A stretch of DNA of 64,000 nucleotides from Candidatus Amarolinea dominans. GTDB lineage: Bacteria > Chloroflexota > Anaerolineae > SSC4 > Amarolineaceae. Shown one piece after another: positions 52,528 to 61,662 of the stretch; the stretch's first letter is position 1, and the number at the start of each line of letters is the position of its first letter. The stretch covers positions 1 to 64,000 of the forward strand of contig JADJYJ010000029.1 in NCBI GenBank assembly GCA_016719785.1, read 5' to 3'. A program made the translations under genes and the position numbers. The notes beneath the pieces are model-generated. The model ran no database searches. It saw nothing but the letters and a program-made list of their open reading frames with translations, and was not told where the DNA came from.

Positions 52528-53631
52528 ATGCGTTCAACTAAACCGCCGGTTCGCCGTCCTTCCCCGGTGCGTGCTCGCCCATCGGTCTATCGCCGGCCGG
52601 GTCGTTCGTCGTCTTCAGTCAATTGGCTGTGGGTTGGTGGAGCAGTGCTCGGCCTCTTTCTCATCGGTCTCTTGGGCTGGATGGGACTACGCGCCCTGCG
52701 TTCGCGCCAGTCACCGCCAATACCAACTGTGATTGCTGATACCATGACGCCAACGGCAACTCCTTTGCCGACTATCCCTGGCTCTGCTGCATCTGCCACA
52801 CATACGCCCACATCACCGACGCCTCTCAGCACCAATGTTTCGTTGCCATTGCCCGATGTGCCCTCATTGCAGAGGCTTATGCTGGAGTTAATCAACGCTG
52901 ATCGCCGCACCGAAGGTCTGAACCCGGTCATCTGGGACACCCAGGCCGCTCAGATAGGCGCTGCTCATGCCCTGGAAATGGCGTCGTCCGGTTATTTGAG
53001 CCATTGGAATTTACAGGGCTACGGCCCCGACGTACGGTACAGCCTGTCTGGTGGAACTGATGCCGTGATGGAGAATGTGTACCTGTATGAGTATCGCTAT
53101 GACGACGGCCGACCGGCGCCCATTACTGATTGGCCGCTAGTGATCCGGGCTGCTCATACCGCCTTGATGGAAAGTCCGGGTCATCGTGCTAACACTCTCG
53201 ACCCATCCCATACGCATGTAGGAATCGGTATCGCCTATTATGCAACAACCGGAAATGTGCGTATCGCCCAGGAATTCGTCAACCGCTATGTCAAACTCGA
53301 CTCGATGCCGAGAACGGCCCGGCTTGGCGACAGCGTAGATGTGAAGGGTACCCTGTTGGCGGGCGCCAGTAAACCAGTGATCAACCTGGCTTATGAGACA
53401 TTCCCGCAGACGCGGACCGTGGATGCTCTGCGCAATGCCACAGATTTGACATACCAATCACCGGCTGAAGTAGTTGATATCACCAACCCAACCATCACTG
53501 GGGGGCAGTTCGCGGCGCGTGTCAAGCTGGCAAGTGAACGCGGCGCCGGGTTGTATCACATAAGGTTATGGATTACCACAAGTCGTGATGCAAACGCGCT
53601 TGCCGCCGATGTCATCATCAGGGTACAGTAA
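52528..53631 (+). CDS. Membrane-anchored CAP/SCP-domain protein
   Basis: ATG 52528 follows GAAAGGA; the open frame begins earlier but lacks a site. A basic N-terminus, a membrane helix at about 32-51 and a Thr/Pro linker lead to a CAP domain (about 115-250): LMLELINADRRTEGLNP, AAHALEMASSGYLSHW, AVMENVYLYE, SPGHRANTLDP and HVGIGIAY, with the His/Glu residues typical of the family. A beta domain of about 110 residues ends the protein. CAP domains are extracellular; bacterial functions are mostly unknown, some bind lipids or peptides. 368 residues. Confidence 0.87.
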   Translation: MRSTKPPVRRPSPVRARPSVYRRPGRSSSSVNWLWVGGAVLGLFLIGLLGWMGLRALRSRQSPPIPTVIADTMTPTATPLPTIPGSAASATHTPTSPTPLSTNVSLPLPDVPSLQRLMLELINADRRTEGLNPVIWDTQAAQIGAAHALEMASSGYLSHWNLQGYGPDVRYSLSGGTDAVMENVYLYEYRYDDGRPAPITDWPLVIRAAHTALMESPGHRANTLDPSHTHVGIGIAYYATTGNVRIAQEFVNRYVKLDSMPRTARLGDSVDVKGTLLAGASKPVINLAYETFPQTRTVDALRNATDLTYQSPAEVVDITNPTITGGQFAARVKLASERGAGLYHIRLWITTSRDANALAADVIIRVQ

Positions 53632-53710
53632 GAATGTTCGGCGAGGGACGCATACCGGTGCGTTTGGCCCCGGTCAGCCAGTTACTTGTCGCAGATAAAG
53701 GAGCGCGTGC

Positions 53711-56700
53711 GTGAACCAAATGTTCAAAGTCAACGATATCTATCGTTACCTACGCATCGGGCTGGCTGCGTCTATTCTTGCGGCCGTATTCGCTGTTTCA
53801 TCCATCGGCTTGGCGCAACCACAACCTACAGACGGTATTGTAGGCTGGAGCGAAGTGCTGCAATTGCCCGAGACCCTTGATAGCAGCGCTGCGGTAACGT
53901 CTGCTGGCTGGATATATGTATTGGGGGGGCGCAACGCCCAGGAACAACCGGTTGCCACGGTACGCCGCGCCCAGACAAACCCTGACGGTTCAATAAGCAC
54001 ATGGCTGACGTCTGGTTCTTTGCCGCAGGCAGTGTTTGGTCATACGGCCGCTTTGTTCAATGGCCGTATCTATGTTGTTGGCGGCTATAGTCAAAGCGGC
54101 TATCGCGCTGATGTCTTTGTGACCACGATCCATAGCGACGGCTCACTGGGCGCCTGGTCAGCGGCCACGTCACTGCCATCCGGTCAGGAGCGGGCAACAC
54201 ATACGACGGTTGCAGCCAATGGTTTCTTGTATGTTATCGGAGGTTATCGTAACACTGCAATCCTGGGAAACGTTTGGCGAGCGCCGATTCGGCCGGATGG
54301 ATCGCTGGGGACATGGATTGCCGATTCACTGCTGCCAGCGCCTCTCTATCGCGCCAGCGCCGTAATACGTAACAGCGTTTTGTATGTGATCGGAGGACGC
54401 CCTTCTACAACAACCGCATCACGTCGGATTTTTCGAGCGCCTGTGCTTGCCAACGGTTCACTGGGGGACTGGGGCGATCTCGGCGATATACTGCCCGAGG
54501 GTCGCGCCGATCATGTCAGCCTGATAGATGGCAACGTCTTGTTCGTCATTGGCGGCACCGATGGCGCGGTCATGCGACAGACCGTGTTCACATTTCGCAT
54601 AGAGACGAACCTGACGCCGATGCCACCTGGTGTACCATTACCGGCGCCGCGGGTGCGCGCTGCCGGTATTCTGAATGACCGGCACGATGTGTATATTATC
54701 GGCGGTTTAGGCAATGGCGGACAGACAGGCGCCGTGTTCAAGGCGCATGTCTTTTTGCCCACACCAACACCTACACCTACCCGGACACCTACACTTTCCC
54801 CTACACCTTCACCTACGCCTACACCGCCTGATGTTTATCTTCCCGGCGTAGGGCGCATCATGACATGGACGCCAACGCCTACTAAGACGCCGACGCGGAC
54901 CAGAACGCCGACGCCTACCAAGACGCCCACGCCGACCAATACGCCAACAGCTACCGACACATCAACGCCGACCTGGACGCCCACACCACCATCAACGCTT
55001 GAATTGATAGGACAGATCGGGGGTTCTGCCTATGCGGTTAAACCCGTGGGGCACTATGCGTATGTGGGACTTGGCCCGCGATTGGTGATTCTGGACATGA
55101 CTGAGCCTGCGACTCCCCGCTTTGTTGGCCAGAGCCAGGTGCTTCCTCGGGTCGTTCGTGACCTGGAGATCGTTGGCAATCTGGCCTATGTGGCGGATGA
55201 TGTTGCTGGTTTGCAGATCATAGATGTTAGCGATCGCGCGCGGCCCGTGCTACGTGGACGTTATGACACACCAGGTTCAGCTCGCAGCGTCGAAGTAGTC
55301 GGTAATCTGGCGTTTGTGGCGGACAAAGAAATGGGTTTGCGCATTCTCGATGTCACCAACCCAGATTTGCCGTCGTTGAGGGGCGTCTTCAATACGGACG
55401 GCGAGGCACGTGGCGTAGATGTAGCCGGGAATCTGGCTTTCGTAGCCTATGGCGGAACGGGACTCTATGTGTTGGACATCAGTAATTCTGCAACGCCTCG
55501 GTTGCTTGGCCAATACGATACGCCTGGATTTGCCCTGGATGTGGTTGTGTCCAATCAAAAGGCATTCGTGGCCGACGGCGCCGCTGGGTTACAGATTGTG
55601 GACGTAAGCGACCCAGCTAACCCAGCGCTGCAGGGTTCTCTCGACACGCCCGGTTACAGCTATCGCATCACAACAGATGGATTAGTGGCCTATGTGGCTG
55701 ATGACGATCAGGGCCTGCAAGTCATTGATGTGAGCGAGCCTGCTAACCCCACACCCATCGGCAGGTACAATACACCGGGATACGCCTCTGATGTGTCAAC
55801 CAGAAATGGTCTGGCTTTCGTTGCCGATGACGACGGTGTGCAAGTGATCAATGTCAGCAACCCAGCCACGCCGTTTCTCGTGAGTATGTATCGCACAACC
55901 TCGAACGCACGCGGCGTTCAGGTATCCGATGCCACCGCCTACATAGCGAGTTTACGTGGCCTTGAAATTATTCAAGTAGCCAACTCTGGTGAGTCACAAT
56001 TCGTCGGGGAGTATCGAATCGCTAACGGCGCCTGGGGCTTGCAGGTTGTGGGCAGCCTCGCCTACGTAACAACAGGCAGCGCTGGACTCTTGATCATTGA
56101 TGTGGCCAATCCTGCTGCGCCCTACCTGCGTGGAACGTTAGATACACCGGATTTTGCCTATGGAGTGGACATAGCTGCGAACTTTGCTTACGTGGCTGAT
56201 AGATCAGCCGGTTTGCAGATTGTTGATATCAGCAATCCCGCGGCGCCCGTGCTGCGAGGCTTTTATGATACACCGGGTTTGGCCCTCAGAGCGCGCGTGA
56301 TCGGCAGTCTGGCCTATATCGCTGACTTTGATTTTGGACTGCAGATCATCAATATCGCTAACCCGGCCGCACCGGGTTTCGTCGGAACCTATGACACTCC
56401 CGGCAGCGCCTACAGCCTCGACGTGGTAGACAACACGGTTTACGTAGCCGATGGGTCCGATGGAGGGTTGATCGTGTTGGACATCTCCAATCGAGCCAAT
56501 CCGATCTTGCGCGGTATGTACGACACGGACGACTCCGCACGCGGCGTTGGCTTGCGCGGCAGCCTCGCGTATGTCGCAGATGCAGACGGGGGCCTGGTCG
56601 TAGTTGATGTCAGCAACCCCAATTTGCCGGTGTGGCGAGCATCGCATGCCAGCATCGGTTTTGCTGCGGATGTAGTGACATCGCCATTGTCATACCAGCA

Positions 56701-56809
56701 CCCGCTGCGCGACTATCGGGTATTCCTGGCTGATCGCGATGGCGGACTCCTGATATTTGGCAGTAATTTGACGTTGACCGAGCGCAGATTGACAGAGGCA
56801 AGCTGGTGA
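53711..56809 (+). CDS. Secreted Kelch plus LVIVD double-propeller protein
   Basis: GTG 53711 is chosen because AAAGGAG lies eight bases upstream; ATG 53720 is possible. Signal peptide at about 14-35. Residues about 45-345 form Kelch-like repeats (AGWIYVLGGRN; GRIYVVGGYSQ; GFLYVIGGYR; SVLYVIGGRP; NVLFVIGGTDG). A Thr-Pro linker (about 350-435) precedes fourteen LVIVD repeats of about 42 residues (pattern LAYVADxxxGLQIIDVSxPAxPxLRGxYDTPG). No C-terminal anchor is visible, so it is secreted or held by partners. 1,032 residues, intact. Likely adhesion or protein-binding surface. Confidence 0.9.
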   Translation: MNQMFKVNDIYRYLRIGLAASILAAVFAVSSIGLAQPQPTDGIVGWSEVLQLPETLDSSAAVTSAGWIYVLGGRNAQEQPVATVRRAQTNPDGSISTWLTSGSLPQAVFGHTAALFNGRIYVVGGYSQSGYRADVFVTTIHSDGSLGAWSAATSLPSGQERATHTTVAANGFLYVIGGYRNTAILGNVWRAPIRPDGSLGTWIADSLLPAPLYRASAVIRNSVLYVIGGRPSTTTASRRIFRAPVLANGSLGDWGDLGDILPEGRADHVSLIDGNVLFVIGGTDGAVMRQTVFTFRIETNLTPMPPGVPLPAPRVRAAGILNDRHDVYIIGGLGNGGQTGAVFKAHVFLPTPTPTPTRTPTLSPTPSPTPTPPDVYLPGVGRIMTWTPTPTKTPTRTRTPTPTKTPTPTNTPTATDTSTPTWTPTPPSTLELIGQIGGSAYAVKPVGHYAYVGLGPRLVILDMTEPATPRFVGQSQVLPRVVRDLEIVGNLAYVADDVAGLQIIDVSDRARPVLRGRYDTPGSARSVEVVGNLAFVADKEMGLRILDVTNPDLPSLRGVFNTDGEARGVDVAGNLAFVAYGGTGLYVLDISNSATPRLLGQYDTPGFALDVVVSNQKAFVADGAAGLQIVDVSDPANPALQGSLDTPGYSYRITTDGLVAYVADDDQGLQVIDVSEPANPTPIGRYNTPGYASDVSTRNGLAFVADDDGVQVINVSNPATPFLVSMYRTTSNARGVQVSDATAYIASLRGLEIIQVANSGESQFVGEYRIANGAWGLQVVGSLAYVTTGSAGLLIIDVANPAAPYLRGTLDTPDFAYGVDIAANFAYVADRSAGLQIVDISNPAAPVLRGFYDTPGLALRARVIGSLAYIADFDFGLQIINIANPAAPGFVGTYDTPGSAYSLDVVDNTVYVADGSDGGLIVLDISNRANPILRGMYDTDDSARGVGLRGSLAYVADADGGLVVVDVSNPNLPVWRASHASIGFAADVVTSPLSYQHPLRDYRVFLADRDGGLLIFGSNLTLTERRLTEASW

Positions 56810-57987
56810 GATCAATGACTCTACGTCATGGTGCGTTGCTGAGGCGGTGTGGTTGGTGCTCGCTGGCCGGATTGTTCTGGCTAATCGGTTGCACACAACC
56901 TTCATTGGCGCCCCCACCGCAGATGCTTGCGACGCAGGTCATACCTGGGTCGTCGGTGTATGCCTCATCATTGGTTCTATCGTCCGACGGTACACCGTTG
57001 GTGGCCTTCGTTGGCGAACAGCCCGCATATATGGTCTATTTTTGGCAGAACGGCGCGCCGGTCGAACCTGTGGGCCAGGCCGGCAATGAGCGGCATACGG
57101 AAATAGACCTCAGCCTGGCGCTGGCGCCCAACGGCGAACCGGGGATTGCCTATGTGGACGATCGTGTCGGCGACCTGATCTACGCCGAACGTGACCACGG
57201 ACGTTGGATCACTGTCACTGTGGATGCTGCCGGGCAGGTGGGGCACTTTTCATCGTTGGCTTACGACCGCATGGGCAATCCCCACATCTCCTATTTCGAC
57301 AATACCCACAACGATATCAAGTACGCTGTGCGCCTGGATGCAGGGTGGCGTGTGGAGACGATTGATGCCAGCGGCCAACCGGGGTTTCACATTCCGGCCG
57401 GCTTCACCAGTTTGGCCATAGGATCTGATCCCGACGATTCTGCATCCGGCGCAGACACGCCCCAAGTGGCCTATTTGGCCTATCGCTACAAGCCATACGA
57501 TGGCGCTCTGCGTTACGCTGTACGCCATTCCGATGGCTGGCGGATCGAGACGGTTGATGCCAGCCGCAGTGCCGGAGGGTTCCCCTCGCTGGCGCTCGAT
57601 GCTGAGGGCCGGCCCTGGATTAGCTACTACCGCGCCGGCACCTGGGACTATCAGGTGGGCGAGTTACGAGTCGCTCGACGTACTGATGGCCGCTGGCGCA
57701 TTGATGTCATAGATGAACAGGATAACGCTGGCCGTTTCAGTGCCCTGGCCTTTGCCCCCGATGGACGACCGCTGATCGCCTATTATGCTGCGCGCACAGC
57801 CGATCTGCGCCTGGCCTGGCTCGATCGCACCTGGCGCCATGGCACTCTGCTGGTCAATCATGACGCCGGTTCATGGGTAACGTTAGCTTTTGATTCACAG
57901 GGACGTGCTCATTCGACTTATGCCGACGGCATGAATCGGGTAACGATTCATGCCGTGGTGGCATTTCCAACCCTATCTGTACCGTGA
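56806..57987 (+). CDS. Propeller lipoprotein
   Basis: GTG 56806 overlaps the previous stop (GTGA); ATG 56815 is the alternative. The lipobox LFWLIGC places a lipidated Cys at about residue 29. The mature part consists of roughly 50-residue repeats (LALAPNGEPGIAYVDD; LAYDRMGNPHISYFDN; LALDAEGRPWISYYRA; LAFAPDGRPLIAYYAA), a BNR/sialidase-like propeller. No catalytic motif is evident. 393 residues. Probably translationally coupled to the Kelch/LVIVD gene. Confidence 0.85.
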   Translation: MRSMTLRHGALLRRCGWCSLAGLFWLIGCTQPSLAPPPQMLATQVIPGSSVYASSLVLSSDGTPLVAFVGEQPAYMVYFWQNGAPVEPVGQAGNERHTEIDLSLALAPNGEPGIAYVDDRVGDLIYAERDHGRWITVTVDAAGQVGHFSSLAYDRMGNPHISYFDNTHNDIKYAVRLDAGWRVETIDASGQPGFHIPAGFTSLAIGSDPDDSASGADTPQVAYLAYRYKPYDGALRYAVRHSDGWRIETVDASRSAGGFPSLALDAEGRPWISYYRAGTWDYQVGELRVARRTDGRWRIDVIDEQDNAGRFSALAFAPDGRPLIAYYAARTADLRLAWLDRTWRHGTLLVNHDAGSWVTLAFDSQGRAHSTYADGMNRVTIHAVVAFPTLSVP

Positions 57988-57999
57988 AAGGAGTATACG

Positions 58000-59127
58000 A
58001 TGTCAAAACGTTCTCTCTGGCGACTGGGATTTCCCCTGGTTGTGGCCGTAGCCGGACTGTTGGGCCTCGGCCTTGCCTTGACTGCGCAGCCGCAATCCTG
58101 CGCGGCCTGCACAGAAGCTACTGTTCCTGGCCCTTGCGGCGTCAATCTCTCGGCTGTTACCATCAAGCAGGGCGATGCCCGTCGAGTCTGGTGGAATTTC
58201 CTGGCGCCGCGGGCCGATCAGACAGTGCATGTCTACCTGGGTATCAACAACAACACGGGAAATGGCTCACCGCAGTACACCTACCAACTGAGCTACTACG
58301 GCGACTGGGATCCGGCAGCGGCGGGCGGTATCACGCCGACGATGGGCGCCGGTCAGCTTGGCCCGGCCGGCAGCTCGAAAGCCAACACAACCATTGAGAT
58401 CAATGTGCCCTATAGTTCGACTCAGACAGGTGACCTGATCCTCACTGCCGATGTCCAGAGCGTGGACGGGCTATGCGTCTTCCACTCACCCGTCTCGACC
58501 ACCGTGCGCCTCAACCAAACCGGCCCGACCGTTTGGCCGATCACGCCGCGCACCTGTCCGCAGGCCGGCGGTAAGCCGGAACTGGCGTTTGGGGTGCGCA
58601 ATCCGGGCAACACAGCGTCCACTTACAACATCCTGGCCCGCGCCGAGAATCCACAGGGCGGATCCGAGGCAGACCAGTTTAGCATCAACGGGCAAGGCGG
58701 GCAAGCCTCACTGCCACCCCTGACACTTCGGCCTGGTGAAACCAAGGAGGTCAAGCTGACATGTGAGACTTTCGGCTATTGCTTCACCGGGGGTGAGAAT
58801 CGTGTCGGCATTCGAGCCTCATCTGCAATCACAACCGACGCGCCCTACGAGGCTGTGGCGTGGTCGAGCGTGACGATTCGCGATCCCAATGCCAATTGCC
58901 CGGAGATTCAGGATTGGTGGTTCTTGATGTCACCGGCCCTGCTGGCGCTGTTGATAGGCGCGCCAACTGCGGCCAGCGCACTGGGCGGAGGCGCCTATTG
59001 GGTTACCCATCGGGGCAGCAAACCACCTCCTTCTCCACCCCAGCGATCCAAAGGCCAGATAACTCAGCCGCCACAAATCGAGCCGAAGAAACCCGGTGGG
59101 AAAAACGTGACCCATGGGCGAAGATAA
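58000..59127 (+). CDS. Secreted, C-terminally anchored protein with two beta domains
   Basis: AAAGGAG lies seven bases before ATG 58000. Signal peptide at about 8-30. A Cys-containing first domain (about 35-165) and a second Ig-like, CARDB-like domain (PELAFGVRNPGNTASTYNI...LRPGETKEVKLTC) follow, then a membrane helix at about 306-330 and a Pro/Lys-rich cytoplasmic tail. 375 residues. Family not recognised. Its end overlaps the next gene by 14 bases. Confidence 0.8.
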   Translation: MSKRSLWRLGFPLVVAVAGLLGLGLALTAQPQSCAACTEATVPGPCGVNLSAVTIKQGDARRVWWNFLAPRADQTVHVYLGINNNTGNGSPQYTYQLSYYGDWDPAAAGGITPTMGAGQLGPAGSSKANTTIEINVPYSSTQTGDLILTADVQSVDGLCVFHSPVSTTVRLNQTGPTVWPITPRTCPQAGGKPELAFGVRNPGNTASTYNILARAENPQGGSEADQFSINGQGGQASLPPLTLRPGETKEVKLTCETFGYCFTGGENRVGIRASSAITTDAPYEAVAWSSVTIRDPNANCPEIQDWWFLMSPALLALLIGAPTAASALGGGAYWVTHRGSKPPPSPPQRSKGQITQPPQIEPKKPGGKNVTHGRR

Positions 59128-61582
59128 GAGACCTCGTGTGAGCCGCGTTGCCATCGTGGGCGATGGTCCCGCTGCTTTGATCACGATGGGAATCTTGTGT
59201 CATTATGGTTTGCCGCCAGATGCAATTACTGTCTATGGTAACAGTCCATTTCCCCTGGCGACACTGACCCGCTTTGCTCGCGCGGTGGACCAGGTTCACA
59301 TGCGGTCGGAGAGCAGCGGCCATCTGGCGCCGGTTGAACCACCAGGCTTGGCTCTGACCGATGCCTGGCAACGCAAGTCCCCCTGGCCGCTGCTGGCTTC
59401 TCTGTTCGACCGCTACACACCAACGCTGGACTTGTTGAATCAGCATGCAGCGACCCTGGCGGCTCGACTCGGTCTTGATGATCATCGAGTCGCAACTCGT
59501 GTGGCTGCGCTCTATCCAGGCGACGGATCTGACCAGGAGTTTGTTTTGGTTGACCGGTCCGGTGAGTGTGTGGGGCGAGCACGTCACGTCATCTTGGCCT
59601 TGGGAAACGCCGGCCTCGCCTGGCCGGCGTGGGCGGCTGCCTGGCGTGGTCATCAGGCTGTCACCCATGCTTATGAGGGAGCTACGTTTCAACCGGGTGA
59701 GAGGGTGGTGGTCATTGGCGGCGGCATGGCGGCAGCCCACCTCTGGGTCAAAGCATTACTGGCCGGAGCCAGGGTGACGTCCGTACTCCGCCGACCCCAC
59801 CATCGTCAGCACTTGGTTGCGCCCCGCGACCTCCTCAGTGCAGTGGGTATCGAGGCTTACCAGCGCTTGTCGCCAGTGGAGCGCACGGCAGTCCTGACTG
59901 ATCTGGGGCATGGCACTTTTCCCTGGCGTTGGGCCTGGGAGCGGCTATGGTGGCAGGCGCAGCGTCGGGGCCTGATGACCACTCGCCAGGATGAGGTTGT
60001 ACGCCTGGAGGAAACTGGATCGAGACAATCTGGAGGCAGATTGAGGGTAGAACTGGCCGGAGGCGGGGCGTTGGAGGCTGACCGCCTGGTGTGCGCTACC
60101 GGATTCGTGGCCGATGCCGCTGCCCATCCCCTGGTGGCGGCGTTAGCAGCTTGTCAAGGGGTGCCAGTGGTGGACGGTCGTCTGTTAGTCAGTGACACGT
60201 TTCGCCTGGCGCAACTCAACCGTCCGGGACAGGCGTGTGGGGTAGTGGGCGTCCTGGCCCGCTGGGCTTTGCCTGTGGCCGGGTACATTTGCCGGTATGA
60301 AATACGTTGCGCGGCGTCTGGCGCCCCAAATTGGATTGGAAGGCTGAGCATGTACTTTTCTCTAAACGGCCGTTGGCACACCCGACTGCTCACCCTGGTG
60401 GGGCCCTTCTGTTTGACCTGGGGAATGGCCACCGCGCACGGTGATCGAGACTACTGGCTCTTGTTCGTCCTGATGGTGGTGCTTGGCTTCACTTTGGACG
60501 TGGGCGTGTACGGTTGGCTGATCGGCTACCAACCGCGCTGGCTGACAATTGGGTTGGGCGGCATCGAGTTCCTGTTGCTGAAGTGGATTGCTGAATGGCC
60601 CTATCCTTTCGAGATTCGCCTGCACACACGCCAGGCCCTGGTGTTCTACGGGATTGCATGGCTTCTGAGCTGGGTAACAATGCAGGCGATTGTTCCCTGG
60701 CTGCGCCCGCGCTGGGCAGAAGAGGGAGGTGAACTTCGTGGCTTTTTGCCGCGTTTCAACCTTGGGCGCGGCCCGGGTACCGGCCGCCTCGGATATCGGC
60801 GTCGGTTGTATCTCACCGCTTTGGGGATGACCTTTGTGACGCGGCTGCCGTGGCTGGCGGCGCTGGCTCTGACGCCGACTGGACGTCATTTTACCGGCCT
60901 GTTGGTGGCGGAGCATTGGCATCTGTCTGCCCTGGCTGCGGCCACGGCTGGCGCCGGCGGTACAACCTGGTCAGGTCTCGACGACCTGATCGGTGCAATA
61001 GCGCACCTGGGGCGTTGGCCTGTGCTTGATCTGTATCTGTTGTCATCGGTGGCTGCGACGTTTACCTGGTTTCTTTGCATCCAGGTCGCCTGGCCGTCTC
61101 AGACAGGTGACCGAACCAGGTTAGGGTTTGCGACCTTGATCGCGGTTATTGCGCCTCCCATGACGCTGCTCGTGTTGGCGTTAGCGGTTTGGATCCTGGT
61201 GCGGGTGCCGGTGTCAATTCCTGCCGGTGTAGTGGTTTGGCAACGTTTGATGTGGCCAGTCACAATTTTAGCGGTTGCCGTGTGGGGGATAGCATGGGCA
61301 CGGGTACCCTCGGCCTCATCTGCCTACGTGAGCGAAGCCCAGTGGCAGACGTTGATTTGGCTACAACAGTCGGCGCCAGCAGAGGCGGTTGTAGCCGCGT
61401 TGCCTCCGCTGGACAGGCTAATCCCAGCATTGAGCGGCCGACAGCTTACCCACATGCCTGGCCGGGCCGATCTGTTCGTCGTAGAAGGACTCGCTTGTCA
61501 AGCGAATCGGCCGATGTTTGCCCACGGCGAAATATGTGTCTTGGGTACATACCAAGTACCAGTCACGAACTTGAAAAATTGA
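59114..61582 (+). CDS. FAD/NAD(P)-oxidoreductase fused to polytopic membrane domain
   Basis: ATG 59114 lies inside the previous gene. Residues 1-395 are a flavin-dependent oxidoreductase-like domain with two dinucleotide motifs (VAIVGDGPAAL, 12-22; VVVIGGGMAAAH, 198-209) and an LVCATGF motif near the end, resembling N-hydroxylating or FAD/NAD(P)-binding proteins. From about 425 on there are around nine membrane helices. The last 75 residues (QSAPAEAVVAALPPLDRLIPALSGR) recall the terminal region of multi-pass glycosyltransferase-like proteins. The frame is continuous across the joint (about 60,290-60,360). 822 residues. Neither substrate is predictable. Last gene before a new promoter. Confidence 0.7.
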   Translation: MGEDKRPRVSRVAIVGDGPAALITMGILCHYGLPPDAITVYGNSPFPLATLTRFARAVDQVHMRSESSGHLAPVEPPGLALTDAWQRKSPWPLLASLFDRYTPTLDLLNQHAATLAARLGLDDHRVATRVAALYPGDGSDQEFVLVDRSGECVGRARHVILALGNAGLAWPAWAAAWRGHQAVTHAYEGATFQPGERVVVIGGGMAAAHLWVKALLAGARVTSVLRRPHHRQHLVAPRDLLSAVGIEAYQRLSPVERTAVLTDLGHGTFPWRWAWERLWWQAQRRGLMTTRQDEVVRLEETGSRQSGGRLRVELAGGGALEADRLVCATGFVADAAAHPLVAALAACQGVPVVDGRLLVSDTFRLAQLNRPGQACGVVGVLARWALPVAGYICRYEIRCAASGAPNWIGRLSMYFSLNGRWHTRLLTLVGPFCLTWGMATAHGDRDYWLLFVLMVVLGFTLDVGVYGWLIGYQPRWLTIGLGGIEFLLLKWIAEWPYPFEIRLHTRQALVFYGIAWLLSWVTMQAIVPWLRPRWAEEGGELRGFLPRFNLGRGPGTGRLGYRRRLYLTALGMTFVTRLPWLAALALTPTGRHFTGLLVAEHWHLSALAAATAGAGGTTWSGLDDLIGAIAHLGRWPVLDLYLLSSVAATFTWFLCIQVAWPSQTGDRTRLGFATLIAVIAPPMTLLVLALAVWILVRVPVSIPAGVVVWQRLMWPVTILAVAVWGIAWARVPSASSAYVSEAQWQTLIWLQQSAPAEAVVAALPPLDRLIPALSGRQLTHMPGRADLFVVEGLACQANRPMFAHGEICVLGTYQVPVTNLKN

Positions 61583-61635
61583 CAGACTTTTGACACAAGG
61601 TTGACAGACCGGTGAAAGACTTTTTCTGTTATACT
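61580..61635 (+). promoter_or_regulatory. Promoter with four 11-bp-spaced TGACAG-type direct repeats
   Basis: TGACAG, TGACAC, TGACAG and TGAAAG begin at 61580, 61591, 61602 and 61613, exactly 11 bp apart. The -10 box TATACT starts at 61630, 17 bases after the start of the last repeat. This matches the layout at 11735-11789. No good -35 box, so activation by a repeat-binding regulator is likely. Precedes the FtsK-like gene. Confidence 0.78.
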
Positions 61636-61662
61636 AATCCTACATGAGGAGGAGGGTATTAC

